A DNA stretch of 64,000 nt from Chitinophaga sp. XS-30 (GTDB lineage: Bacteria > Bacteroidota > Bacteroidia > Chitinophagales > Chitinophagaceae): assembly GCF_008086345.1 (NCBI RefSeq), contig NZ_CP043006.1, positions 5,941,001 to 6,005,000 of the forward strand, in the 5' to 3' direction. Both the position numbers and the translations under genes were made by a program. Below, piece after piece: positions 54,996 through 63,572 of the stretch. How positions within the stretch are numbered: position 1 is the stretch's first letter; each line of letters opens with the position of its first letter. The notes beneath the pieces were generated by a model. The model was not told the DNA's origin, ran no database searches, and saw nothing but the letters and a program-made list of their open reading frames with translations.

Positions 54996-55391
54996 TTAAT
55001 CTTCCCATCTCAGGGCGCCCTTTTTGATGATGTAGTAGAAGCCACCCATGAAAAATGCGACGAATGCCAGCATTGCCAGGAATCCTTCCCATCCCAGCTC
55101 CTTGAAATTCACAGCATAAGGATAGAAAAAGATCACTTCCACATCGAACAGTACAAACAGGATTGCGGTCAGGAAATATTTTACCGCAACGGGTTGGCGG
55201 GCATTTCCCATCTGCTCGATACCACTTTCGAAATTGACCAGTTTATCGCTGGTTTTACGCTTTGGACCCAGAAAATGGGTAGCGATCATCGTAACACCAA
55301 CAAATCCCAAAGCTACAATCAGTTGCAAAACAATAGGGAAATAACTGAAAGGCGTGTTGCTGGCAGTCAAAAATTCAGAGGCAAAAAACAT
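54996..55391 (-). CDS. nuoA: NADH-quinone oxidoreductase subunit A
   Basis: 131 residues from the ATG at 55391; a longer frame would overlap the promoter. Three membrane helices. The family blocks VNFESGIEQMGNARQPVAV and LFVLFDVEVIFFYPYAV, with conserved acidic residues, are present. First gene of the 14-gene operon; a near-perfect promoter lies 30 bases upstream. Confidence 0.96.
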   Translation of the reverse strand: MFFASEFLTASNTPFSYFPIVLQLIVALGFVGVTMIATHFLGPKRKTSDKLVNFESGIEQMGNARQPVAVKYFLTAILFVLFDVEVIFFYPYAVNFKELGWEGFLAMLAFVAFFMGGFYYIIKKGALRWED

Positions 55392-55420
55392 AAGCTTCCC
55401 AATATAATTGTCCGAAAGCG

Positions 55421-55451
55421 CAAAAATACTGCAAGTAAAGCACAATTCAAA
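55421..55451 (-). promoter_or_regulatory. Promoter of the nuoA-N operon
   Basis: TTTG (55448-55451), 19-base spacer and TATTTTTG (55421-55428) on the minus strand match the Bacteroidetes consensus exactly. The start of transcription would be about 25 bases before the nuoA ATG. Confidence 0.88.
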
Positions 55452-55581
55452 TCGATGACGATGGAAAATCTAATCTTTTTTTTGTATATGTAATATAATA
55501 AGATATGATAGATTGGGTTTCCGGGGTTTCCAAAGAAGCGGGTTTTGAGCTTAAACAATTGAAGATAAGGTACTTTTGACA

Positions 55582-55611
55582 CAAAGACCCGGCCAAAGGG
55601 CCAGGTCTTTG
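55582..55611 (-). terminator. Hairpin after the first TPR gene
   Basis: Stem CAAAGACC-C-GGCC with GGCC-A-GGTCTTTG around a 4-base loop, 24 bases after the TPR gene stop. The minus-strand tail has few T residues, so it may act as a weak terminator or RNA 3'-end stabiliser. Confidence 0.55.
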
Positions 55612-55634
55612 AAAAATAAAATATTGAGATCTAG

Positions 55635-57359
55635 CTATTTGGTACTATTCTGCTGTGCGGACCGGGCGCTCATGTTTTCCTTAATCGCCCTTACCGGTTC
55701 GCTGTTCGGGTCCAGCGGTTCCAGTTTGCTCATATATTTCTGGAGGTTGGCATTGTCCTCCTTGTTATAATAATATACCATCAGGTAGGTGTACGCCTTG
55801 ATGAGGCCGATCTTGTTCCTTTCCACATCGCTTTCCGCCATGGCAATGTATTTTTCGAAGTAAGGCAGCGCCACGCCGGTTTTGGCTTCCACATCCTTCC
55901 CTGCGGCGGTCATACCCTGCCAGTAGTGGCCGGTGGTGAGGTCGGGGAAGTTCGTGGAGATCTGACCGAAGGCGGAATCGGCCTTATTGAGCATCACGGT
56001 GTCTGTCATGCCCTCTCCGGCGGATGCCCTGTAGTAATTCAGGCCGATATTATAGTAATCGAGGGCGGAGGGTTTTTCCTTCATTTCCACTTTCAGCTCC
56101 GCGAACTTCTTGTACCAGTCGGCTGCCCTGTCGAATACCCTGGCCTCCTGATAGGCCTTGGCCACACTTTCGTACCGGTCCAGGTCCTTCACCGTATCCG
56201 CTGTAGCATACTTTTCCAGGTATTCCAGCGCCTTATTGTCGATCTCTACCTGGGAGGCGGAATCCTGGTACTTGATGCGGCCGTAGATCTCGCTGCCGAG
56301 TTTGTAGTCAAGCGGTTCCAGCTTGGCTTCCCCCACTTTCTGCACGTAATCATCATACACCTTTCTGGCCGTCAGGGAATCCCCTTTCTGGAGGTGCGCG
56401 TCAGCGATCAGGCGGTGCAGCTTCATCTTGTAGGAATCATTCGCCTGCGGGATCAGGCTCTGCGCTTTGGCGATGGCGCTATCGTAATCTCTGTCAAAGA
56501 ACATGATAGAAGCCAGGTAGTATTCATTTTTCACTTTGTCGGACGGGTCTGACAAGGACAGATACTTCTGCAGGTTCTCTTTGGCCTTGGCCAGGGAGAA
56601 CTGCCTGGGGCGGGGGGTGTAGTAGAATTGATACAGTTCGTAGAAAACAGGAGCGTAATTCGGGTCCAGGGAAGCAGCCCGGGCATAGTCGCCTACAGCC
56701 TGTTCCAGCAGTTTGGCATTGTAATTCACATGCCCCTGTTTCATCACCGCCTCCGCGTTATTGGCATCCAGTTCCAGCGCCCTTTCATATGCGGTGATGG
56801 CTTTACCGCCGTTTTCACCACCCAGAGCGCGGTATGCATCGCCCAGTTCGATATAGTCGGCTGCCGTGGCATCGTAGATATCCCTTCTTTTGGCGCCTTC
56901 ATTATTCATCAACGTTTCCATCGTGGCCAGCGCAAAGGCCTTGTTACCACCTTTTATTTCCGAGTTGGCATCGGCCACCGCACGGGATACCTCCCCATTC
57001 TTCCCTTTAACGCCTGCAAGGGCAGCGTCGAACTTCTGGCGGGCGGCAGCGGTATCTCCGTTCAGGAGGTCTATCCGCCCCATTCCGGCAGTCAGCAAAG
57101 GAGAATTAGGCACGGCCGTCAACCCTTTGGTAAATGCAGCAGCGGCAGCTTCCTGATTTTCCATTCCAAGTTCCGCGATGCCGAGGTAATAATGCGCCCG
57201 GTCATCTGTCGGCTTCGATGCTATGACGCTTTCAAAGTCCTGTTTTGCTCCGGCATATTTGCCATAGTATAATTTCTTGAGACCATCGTCTATTGATTGA
57301 GCCATCACCCCGCCGGCCAGGAGAAGCAGGGCGAATACGGTACTGATACGCTTGTTCAT
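55635..57359 (-). CDS. Periplasmic TPR-repeat protein (paralogue 1)
   Basis: 574 residues with a signal peptide cleaved near GVMAQ (21); no lipobox. The mature chain is a long solenoid of TPR-like helix pairs, e.g. RAHYYLGIAELGMENQEAAA (54-73), AITAYERALELDANNAEAVM and FYELYQFYYTPRPRQ. It shares long near-identical stretches with the next gene upstream (KPTDDRA.YYLGIAELG, PNSPLLTAGMGRIDLLNG), so the pair arose by tandem duplication. In other Bacteroidetes such proteins lie beside PstS-like and TonB/ExbBD genes. Role unknown; probably a periplasmic scaffold. Confidence 0.8.
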   Translation of the reverse strand: MNKRISTVFALLLLAGGVMAQSIDDGLKKLYYGKYAGAKQDFESVIASKPTDDRAHYYLGIAELGMENQEAAAAAFTKGLTAVPNSPLLTAGMGRIDLLNGDTAAARQKFDAALAGVKGKNGEVSRAVADANSEIKGGNKAFALATMETLMNNEGAKRRDIYDATAADYIELGDAYRALGGENGGKAITAYERALELDANNAEAVMKQGHVNYNAKLLEQAVGDYARAASLDPNYAPVFYELYQFYYTPRPRQFSLAKAKENLQKYLSLSDPSDKVKNEYYLASIMFFDRDYDSAIAKAQSLIPQANDSYKMKLHRLIADAHLQKGDSLTARKVYDDYVQKVGEAKLEPLDYKLGSEIYGRIKYQDSASQVEIDNKALEYLEKYATADTVKDLDRYESVAKAYQEARVFDRAADWYKKFAELKVEMKEKPSALDYYNIGLNYYRASAGEGMTDTVMLNKADSAFGQISTNFPDLTTGHYWQGMTAAGKDVEAKTGVALPYFEKYIAMAESDVERNKIGLIKAYTYLMVYYYNKEDNANLQKYMSKLEPLDPNSEPVRAIKENMSARSAQQNSTK

Positions 57360-57382
57360 GGTTTTAGTTTTAGTCCGTTAAA

Positions 57383-57415
57383 CATACCGGCAGATTTTCT
57401 TTTCGCGCCGGTATG
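57383..57415. repeat. Inverted repeat upstream of TPR paralogue 1
   Basis: CATACCGGC at 57383-57391 and GCCGGTATG at 57407-57415 form a perfect 9-base inverted repeat with a T-rich 15-base loop, 24 bases before the start codon. It could be a regulator site or a leader hairpin near the ribosome entry region. No TAnnTTTG element was found close by. Confidence 0.55.
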
Positions 57416-57549
57416 GAATTCTTTGTATAAAAAAACATGCCAGAAAGCAAGTTGTTGACATAGGGGTTCTTGCTTGTCAACTGAATTTACTCAATTCCGG
57501 CGGCATAAACAATGCAGGAAAAGTTAAAAAAGTTTAGTATATCCTTTAG

Positions 57550-57586
57550 CCGCCCGCCGCTGCGGATAAAAGGCAGTGGGGGGCGG
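57550..57586. repeat. GC-rich hairpin in the gap between the TPR paralogues
   Basis: An imperfect stem, CCGCCC...GCTGC with GCAG...GGGCGG, lies in the 512-base gap between the two TPR genes. This gap shows no open frame I can support; besides this hairpin it holds the inverted repeat at 57383, the direct repeats at 57726 and the terminator at 57812. Confidence 0.4.
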
Positions 57587-57725
57587 ACATGTGTTAATTA
57601 AATACTATAGAAGTGTTAAAATTGAGGTCAGTGGAGCAAGATCATGTATCTATTCCCCTTTCCGGGAAAGGTATATGGATGCAGTTGACGGGGTTGCGCT
57701 TGATCTATGACGATATGGTCGTCCG

Positions 57726-57823
57726 GGGCAATTCCAAAAAGAAAACCGGGGGCTGACCTTTGATTGCGAACTGTGTCTGGTGCTCTGGCTCGGGTAATTC
57801 CGGAAAGAAAACCGGGGCTGACC
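57726..57823. repeat. Intergenic direct repeat overlapping a terminator arm
   Basis: Two copies of about 33 bases (57726-57758 and 57792-57823) with the shared core AAAGAAAACCGGGG and flanks GGG-AATTCC and GCTGACC. Offset is about 66 bases. The second copy includes one arm and the T-tract of the terminator at 57812-57853; the first looks like a partial duplicate without the other arm. Confidence 0.65.
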
Positions 57824-57853
57824 GGGAAGTAACTACTTCCTGATCAGCCCCGG
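57812..57853 (-). terminator. Terminator of TPR paralogue 2
   Basis: Outer stem CCGGGGCTGA / TCAGCCCCGG and inner stem GGAAGT / ACTTCC, followed on the minus strand by TTTTCTTT. It starts 19 bases after the stop codon and should limit readthrough into paralogue 1. Confidence 0.82.
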
Positions 57854-57871
57854 CCTTATATGACGGCGGTA

Positions 57872-59593
57872 TTATTTACCGGCGCCCTGCGTAGCCTTGG
57901 CAGTTTTGCTGGCCGCGGCTTTTTCTACGGATTCAAGATATTCCTTTACCTGACGGGCGGTTTCATTCGCCGGGTCGATCGCTGTCAGCTTGTCCATGAA
58001 CGGCTGCATATTGGTCTTGTCGTCCAGATTGTAATAATACAGCATCATGTAAGTGTAAACATTGGTCAGGAACCTTTTGCTTTTTGCCTCATCTTCAGGT
58101 TTGATCATCGTGAGGTATTTCTCGAACGGTTCTTTGGCTTTGCCTTCCTTAGCCTGCTGGTCCATCGCGAAGTTGGACATTCCTCTCCAGTAGTAACCGT
58201 TTGCCTGCTCAGGGTACTTTGCGCTGAAAGCAGCCCAGGTGGAATCCGCCTTGCTGTATTCAGCTGCATAATACTCATATACCCCTTTGAAGAAGTGGTC
58301 CTCAATAGCACGCGGATTTTCCTCTAATTCCAGTGTTTTACCATACCATTTGGCAGTTTTTGAATAATTGCGCATTTCCTTGAATGCCTCTGCAATGCCT
58401 CTGTACGTTTCATGATCTTTTGCGGTATCAAGGTCTGCATATCTTTCCAGATAAATACCAGCTAAGGAATCATACTGAGCTTCTGTAGCTGAATCAGAGG
58501 GTGTCAATTTACCATAAATGGCACTCAAAAGTTTGAAGTCGTTTGCCACAAGCTTGTCATCGCCTGCGACTTTAATGTAGTCTTCCATCACTTTCTGAGC
58601 GTTCAGCGAATCTCCTTTTTGCAAATAAGCATCTCCGATCAACCGTATAAATCTACCCTTTTGATCCGCGTTGAGCATAGACAGCGCACTTTTCCCCTTT
58701 TGAACGGCTTCATCATACCGTTTTTGATAGAAGGCAATAGCAGCCAGGTTATAGGCATTTTCTATCTTATCCCCGCCATCTCCAATCGCGTCGATATATT
58801 TTTGCAGATATGTTGCGGCATTTTCCCAGGATAGTTGATTCTTTTTAGGCGTAATGTAGAACTGGTACAATTCAAAATAAGCCGGCGCATAATTCGGATC
58901 CATATTGGTGGCTTTCGTCCAGTCGGTCACAGCCTGCTGCAGCAGACGGGCGTTGTAGTTCACCAGGCCTTGTTTCATTACAGCTTCGGCGTTATTGGGG
59001 TCCAGCTCCAATGCTCTTTCATATGCGGTGACAGCTTTACCACCGTTCTCACCACCGAGGAAACGATAGGCGTCTCCCAACTCGATAAAGTCAGCTGCGG
59101 TTGCAGTATATTGCTGTTTTCTTTTACGGCCTTCATTATTCAGCAGCGTTTCCATGGTTGTCAGCGCATATCCGCGGTCTCCACCCTGAATTTCAGAATT
59201 GGCATCAGCAATAGCGCGGGCAACGTCTCCATCACGACCTTCAGAAGCGGTAGTAGCAGCGTCGAATTTCTGTTTTGCTTCGGCAGGTTTGCCATTCAGC
59301 AGATCAATACGTCCCATACCGGCAGTCAGCAGGGGAGAATTAGGTACAGCAGCAAGTCCTTTGGTAAAAGCAGCTGCAGCGCCGTCTTTGTTTTCCAGTC
59401 CCAATTCAGCAATTCCCAGGTAATAATAGGCGCGGTCGTCCGTTGGTTTGGCAGTTATCGCTTTTTCAAGATTCTGCTTCGCGGTTTGAAATTTGCCATA
59501 GTACAAATCTTTCAAACCATCCTCCACAGATTGCGCCATGGCTCCGTTGGCTACGCAGAGCATGGCTACAAATAGACTTTTCCTCGTGTTCAT
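57872..59593 (-). CDS. Periplasmic TPR-repeat protein (paralogue 2)
   Basis: 573 residues from the ATG at 59593 (a TTG two codons earlier is less likely). Signal peptide ends near GAMAQ. TPR-like helix pairs fill the chain, with the same landmarks as paralogue 1 (RAYYYLGIAELGLENKDGAA, AVTAYERALELDPNNAEAVM). The C-terminal third has diverged and ends in a Lys/Ala-rich tail. The DNA between about 58260 and 58860 is visibly richer in A and T than both ends of the gene, giving a mosaic look. It lies 39 bases after the PstS-like gene, so the two are probably co-transcribed. Function unknown. Confidence 0.8.
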   Translation of the reverse strand: MNTRKSLFVAMLCVANGAMAQSVEDGLKDLYYGKFQTAKQNLEKAITAKPTDDRAYYYLGIAELGLENKDGAAAAFTKGLAAVPNSPLLTAGMGRIDLLNGKPAEAKQKFDAATTASEGRDGDVARAIADANSEIQGGDRGYALTTMETLLNNEGRKRKQQYTATAADFIELGDAYRFLGGENGGKAVTAYERALELDPNNAEAVMKQGLVNYNARLLQQAVTDWTKATNMDPNYAPAYFELYQFYITPKKNQLSWENAATYLQKYIDAIGDGGDKIENAYNLAAIAFYQKRYDEAVQKGKSALSMLNADQKGRFIRLIGDAYLQKGDSLNAQKVMEDYIKVAGDDKLVANDFKLLSAIYGKLTPSDSATEAQYDSLAGIYLERYADLDTAKDHETYRGIAEAFKEMRNYSKTAKWYGKTLELEENPRAIEDHFFKGVYEYYAAEYSKADSTWAAFSAKYPEQANGYYWRGMSNFAMDQQAKEGKAKEPFEKYLTMIKPEDEAKSKRFLTNVYTYMMLYYYNLDDKTNMQPFMDKLTAIDPANETARQVKEYLESVEKAAASKTAKATQGAGK

Positions 59594-59632
59594 GAGCAAT
59601 CCGGTTTTAGTTGTGTTTATCAGTATTTAATA

Positions 59633-60556
59633 TTATTTCAATGTGGCTTCCCTGAAGACGATGTTAAGCCTGGCAGGGTATAGTTTATATCTGCCTATCA
59701 GGAGTTGACCTTCCTGACCGCCGAGAAAAGTGGCAAAACCGGCGCCCAGTCCATGATAGGGCTCTTTTAAAACAAAAAACATCCCGCGGGTAAGCGGATA
59801 TGACTTCATACCGATATAAAACTGGTATGGTTGTACGAAATCTGTGTTATTGTCGGCTCGTACTTTTACTGTTGTGACGCGATTGGTAAATTCTATTGAT
59901 GTAGAATCATTGGTATCGGATATCCAGTTTACCCCTATCACGCCTATCGCATTTTTACTCTTTTCCACATAGCCGATCACCTCGGGGTTGGTTTGCGCTG
60001 CCATGGTATTGGCCGGCAGCGGTTTTCCCTTGTTGATGGAATCCAGAATGAAGCGTACCGTGCTGGAGTGCTGGTTATCAAAAACGATCTGCCAGGGTTT
60101 CTCCGCTTCGCCGCTCATGATCTTGCGCACCTGGTCCATTGTCAGAATGGAATCAGGGTTGGCATTGTTAACGATCAATGCTACAGCATCCGTTGCCAGT
60201 TGCAGACTTTGCGGACGGATCTTTTCCTTTTTGAAATATTCCTTTTCTTCTTCCTTCAGGTCCCTTGTTACAATGATCAGCCTGGAACTGTCATTGAACA
60301 GATCTTTAAAACAATCTGCTTCCGGTTTATATTCTGCGATGATCTTTGCCTTCGGATACAAGGATTCGAATACCCTGATCTCGGATTCTATCAGTGGCTT
60401 GTAAGTCTCATCAACCGAGATCCTGATCGTGCCTTTGGTTGGCGTATCCTGTTCAGCGCCCTTGCGGGAAGAGCCGGTATTACAAGCGGCCATTACAAGG
60501 GGAGTTATTGCTGCTGCCCACAAGATCTTCTTCAGGCTTTTAATGCTTAAAAACAT
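59633..60556 (-). CDS. PstS-like periplasmic binding lipoprotein
   Basis: 307 residues from the ATG at 60556. Lipobox MAAC (Cys25). The body has the phosphate-binding-protein fold: GTIRISVDETYKPLIESEI, the RDLKEEE segment, ALIVNNANPDSILTMDQVRKI (typical of PstS relatives) and an IGVIGVNWIS hinge, ending with YPLTRGMFFVLKEP. No transport permease or ATPase accompanies it. PstS-like proteins without a transporter are found next to Ton-system and TPR genes in Bacteroidetes; the ligand, perhaps phosphate or another oxyanion, is not proven. It sits between the small membrane protein and TPR paralogue 2. Confidence 0.78.
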   Translation of the reverse strand: MFLSIKSLKKILWAAAITPLVMAACNTGSSRKGAEQDTPTKGTIRISVDETYKPLIESEIRVFESLYPKAKIIAEYKPEADCFKDLFNDSSRLIIVTRDLKEEEKEYFKKEKIRPQSLQLATDAVALIVNNANPDSILTMDQVRKIMSGEAEKPWQIVFDNQHSSTVRFILDSINKGKPLPANTMAAQTNPEVIGYVEKSKNAIGVIGVNWISDTNDSTSIEFTNRVTTVKVRADNNTDFVQPYQFYIGMKSYPLTRGMFFVLKEPYHGLGAGFATFLGGQEGQLLIGRYKLYPARLNIVFREATLK

Positions 60557-60587
60557 ACACAAGGTCTATTGATGACGAATAATCAGG

Positions 60588-60821
60588 TCAAAAAAATAAT
60601 TGTTTGATGCCCCTGTACACACGGTATAGTCCATACGCGCAAAGAAGACCTCCTATGGTATAAATAATGGCGGGCTCAAAATTGAGCTTGCGGAACCCCA
60701 GTTGCTCAGAGAAGAAAGCGTATAGCCCGAATAAGATAAAAAATATTCCCCTGATCAACTCGCCGAACGGGCGATAAGATGCGTTCATTCGTTTGTTTGT
60801 GTTTTCGTTCTCCTGATGCAT
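60588..60821 (-). CDS. Small two-helix membrane protein
   Basis: 77 residues from the ATG at 60821; earlier in-frame starts are only TTG, and an internal ATG at 60788 would give 66 residues. A polar N-terminus (NENTNKRMNASYRPFG) is followed by two membrane segments (IRGIFFILFGLYAFF and IIYTIGGLLCAYGLYRVY). No family recognised. It lies 31 bases before the PstS-like gene and is the first visible gene of that leftward group, which suggests a shared role at the inner membrane. Confidence 0.65.
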   Translation of the reverse strand: MHQENENTNKRMNASYRPFGELIRGIFFILFGLYAFFSEQLGFRKLNFEPAIIYTIGGLLCAYGLYRVYRGIKQLFF

Positions 60822-61028
60822 TGGTGGCAAATTACAATTATACAAAAAAAATTGTTTTCATCTAGTTATTGAAACTTATTCGTTTGTTAAAGCTCCGGAA
60901 AACCGCGGCTGTAGTTTGACCGGCGGCTTTGTGAAAAGATGCGTTGCGACGCGGATTCCATATCGCTATATCAGAATTTAACATATTCAATTCTAGTGGG
61001 ATGCATGCGGACTTCCCCGAAAAAATGG

Positions 61029-61036
61029 TAGGTTTG
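61029..61036 (+). promoter_or_regulatory. Candidate -7 element for the phosphatase-hisS pair
   Basis: TAGGTTTG matches TAnnTTTG exactly, 88 bases before the phosphatase ATG. No TTTG box at ideal spacing. The 302-base divergent gap (60822-61123) also has a one-mismatch minus-strand element, TATAATTG at 60835-60842, and no gene I can support. Confidence 0.38.
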
Positions 61037-61123
61037 CGTTCGGAAAAAAGATGGGAAAAGCCGTCCGGAAAGGACTTCAAACAACTGGTAACCAGTGGCT
61101 TACCCTTAAAGCAGTAAACAGCG

Positions 61124-61558
61124 ATGAAAATTCTGATGGTCTGTCTCGGCAATATTTGCCGTTCGCCGCTGGCGGAGGGCATTCTCCGGCATTTGGCCGT
61201 GCAGCGGCAGTTGAACTGGGAAATTGATTCCGCAGGAACGGGCAACTGGCATGTGGGAGATCCGCCGGATCCGCGTTCGGTAAAAGTGGCTAAAAAACAC
61301 GGGATCGATATTTCGGGCCTCCGGGGACGACAGTTCCAGGCCGGTGATTTCGAGCGTTTCGACAGTATTTATGTGATGGACCTGGACAATTACCGGGATG
61401 TGCTGCGGAAAGCGCGCAGCGATGCGGACCGTAGCAAGGTACAATTGTTGCTGGAACATCAGCAGCCGGTTCCCGATCCCTGGTATGACGATGCCCTGTT
61501 TGAACCGGTCTATCATCTGATATACGACGCTTGCGAAAGGATCGTGAATACGCCGTGA
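61124..61558 (+). CDS. Low-molecular-weight protein tyrosine phosphatase
   Basis: 144 residues. Cytoplasmic phosphatase with the P-loop C7-LGNIC-R13-S at the N-terminus (C-X5-R, Cys7 nucleophile) and the general acid D118 in DPWYDD. Length is usual. Bacterial relatives act on tyrosine kinases of polysaccharide export or on arginine phosphate; no kinase or capsule gene is in view, so the target is open. It lies 25 bases before hisS and may share its transcript. Confidence 0.92.
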   Translation: MKILMVCLGNICRSPLAEGILRHLAVQRQLNWEIDSAGTGNWHVGDPPDPRSVKVAKKHGIDISGLRGRQFQAGDFERFDSIYVMDLDNYRDVLRKARSDADRSKVQLLLEHQQPVPDPWYDDALFEPVYHLIYDACERIVNTP

Positions 61559-61583
61559 TTTTTCAACTTCATTTCTCTCGATA

Positions 61584-62927
61584 ATGGCAAAATTAAGCAT
61601 CCCCCAGGGGACCAGGGATTTTGGGCCGGATGTGGTGCGGAAACGCAACTACATCATTTCCACGATCCGCAAAACATTCGAATTATACGGCTTCCAGCCG
61701 CTGGAAACACCGGCCATGGAAAACACCTCCACCCTGTTGGGAAAATACGGCGAAGAAGGCGACAGGCTGATCTTCAAGATACTGAACAACGGTGATATAC
61801 TCGGGCAGGCGCAATTGGCTAAAGACAGCCGTGAACTTGGCCTGTTACTGTGCGAGAAATCGCTTAAGTACGATCTTACCATTCCGTTCGCCAGGTATGT
61901 TGCCATGAACCATGGCAAACTCAACCTTCCCTTCCGCCGATACCAGATACAACCGGTGTGGCGCGGGGACAGGCCGCAGGCGGGCCGGTACCGCGAATTT
62001 TATCAATGTGACGCCGATGTGATCGGCAGCAATTCCCTGATCAATGAGGTTGAACTGTTGAAAATCTATGATACGGTGCTCACCGACCTTCAGCTGACGG
62101 GCTATGAGTTGCGTGTGAACAACCGGAAAATACTGGCAGGACTGGCGGAACTTGTCGGGCGGCCTGATCTCATGACGGATATCACCATCGCGATCGATAA
62201 GCTGGATAAAATAGGGGAAAACGGCGTACGGCAGGAACTGGTGGAGCGCGGGCTGACAGATACGGAGACGGATAAAGCTATGGCCTTTATTTCGCTCACC
62301 GGTACAAATGAACAGAAGCTGCAACGGCTGTCGGAACTGCTGGCCTCTTCGGATACCGGCCTCAAAGGTGTGGAGGAGCTGCGTTTTGTATTGCGTAACC
62401 AGCTGGCATCATTCCGGGTGGAACCTCAGCTGGATCTGACCCTTGCCCGTGGCCTGAATTACTATACCGGGATGATCGTGGAGGTAAAGGCTCCCGCTGG
62501 TGTGAACATTGGCAGTATTGGCGGCGGCGGCCGGTACGATGATCTGACAGGACTCTTTGGCGTGCCGGGAATCTCCGGAGTAGGCATTTCCTTCGGTCTT
62601 GACCGGATCTATGATGTGCTGGAGAAGCTGGGGCTTTTCCCTGCGTCGGCAGAGGAGTCTACACGGGTGATCTTCTTCCATCCGGGAGCGGAGCGGCTCG
62701 CTGAAGTTTTCAGGTACGCCACCCAGGTACGGGAACGTGGTATTGCGGTGGAGATGTATCCGGAGGATATTAAACAGGACAAGCAGTATAAATATGCGGA
62801 GAAGCGGGGTATTCCCTTTATTGCATATGTGGAAGATAATGCGCCGGATACGATCTTTATAAAGGATATTCCGGGGAAGCAGCGTTATACGGTGAAAGCC
62901 GGGGAACTGGGTGACTTCGGGTTTTAA
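61584..62927 (+). CDS. hisS: Histidine-tRNA ligase
   Basis: 447 residues. Class II aminoacyl-tRNA synthetase charging tRNA-His. Motif 1 is near ETPAMENTSTL, motif 2 FRRYQIQPVWRGDRPQAGRYREF (start near residue 116), and the histidine motif LARGLNYYTGMIVEVKAP at about 287. Motif 3 is GGGGRYDDLTGLFGVPGISG with GISFGLDRIYDVL. The C-terminal anticodon domain is present (RVIFFHPGAERL to the end). It is followed by the repeat tract before the rRNA genes. Confidence 0.96.
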   Translation: MAKLSIPQGTRDFGPDVVRKRNYIISTIRKTFELYGFQPLETPAMENTSTLLGKYGEEGDRLIFKILNNGDILGQAQLAKDSRELGLLLCEKSLKYDLTIPFARYVAMNHGKLNLPFRRYQIQPVWRGDRPQAGRYREFYQCDADVIGSNSLINEVELLKIYDTVLTDLQLTGYELRVNNRKILAGLAELVGRPDLMTDITIAIDKLDKIGENGVRQELVERGLTDTETDKAMAFISLTGTNEQKLQRLSELLASSDTGLKGVEELRFVLRNQLASFRVEPQLDLTLARGLNYYTGMIVEVKAPAGVNIGSIGGGGRYDDLTGLFGVPGISGVGISFGLDRIYDVLEKLGLFPASAEESTRVIFFHPGAERLAEVFRYATQVRERGIAVEMYPEDIKQDKQYKYAEKRGIPFIAYVEDNAPDTIFIKDIPGKQRYTVKAGELGDFGF

Positions 62928-63051
62928 GTGCTTCTTCAGGTATAGAACGACCGTCTTGAAAGTAATTGCTGCCTGCTAATTCAGGTGATGAATTTACGTG
63001 ATTTTCAAGCTATCGAATTGCTTTTGAGGTGGTCGTTTTCAATGTTGCGGC

Positions 63052-63280
63052 ATGTACAAAAACTCACTGGTTACATGATGATGTAAAACAGTAACGTTTT
63101 AAGTATGTACAAAACTAGAGAATTCCGCCGGTTGCCTGATGATGGAGTAAAGCAGCAACATCTCAATTAGGTATATAAACAAAAGAGTCTCGCCGGTTGC
63201 CTGTTGATGGAGTAAAGCTGCAACATCTCAATTAGGTATAAAAACAAAAGAGCCTCACCGGTTACCCGATGAGGCTCTTT
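63052..63280. repeat. 65-bp tandem repeat tract, about 3.5 degenerate copies
   Basis: The unit core CCGGTTGCCTG-TGATGGAGTAAAG recurs. Equivalent points fall at 63066, 63127, 63192 and 63257, so the last two periods are exactly 65 bases and the first 61. Copies two and three are nearly identical; the first is more diverged and the last is cut short by the terminator hairpin. Units contain CAAAAGAG-CTC, the left arm of that terminator. The rest of the gap after hisS (62928-63051) has no gene and only an imperfect inverted repeat (ACGACC / GGTCGT). Confidence 0.85.
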
Positions 63281-63281
63281 T
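63246..63281. terminator. Bidirectional terminator between hisS and the rRNA operon
   Basis: Twelve-base-pair stem AAAAGAGCCTCA / TGAGGCTCTTTT with a 12-base loop. The T-tract works rightward for hisS and leftward (CTTTTGTTTT) for the rRNA transcript, 8 bases after the 5S 3' end. Confidence 0.88.
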
Positions 63282-63288
63282 CAATAAA

Positions 63289-63399
<111 letters not shown>

Positions 63400-63572
63400 A
63401 GATCTTGCATATCTTGTGTGTGTTGTCCGGTCCTGCTTGTTTCCCTTTCCGCTGATCATGGATCAGGGGCGGGGTACCGGCAGGCAGACCAATAAATTTA
63501 CATATCGGGAAGTTGTAAAGCATCCGTTTGGCCGCATTTGCATGCCGGCGTACGGGATGTGCAATAAATAAA

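Noticed and set aside
63052..63280. Tandem repeats considered as a CRISPR array
   Set aside because: Units of 65 bases are directly adjacent without unique spacers, are few and degenerate, and no cas gene is in the window.
63400..63572. tRNA in the 23S-5S spacer
   Set aside because: No cloverleaf or T-loop consensus could be found on either strand.
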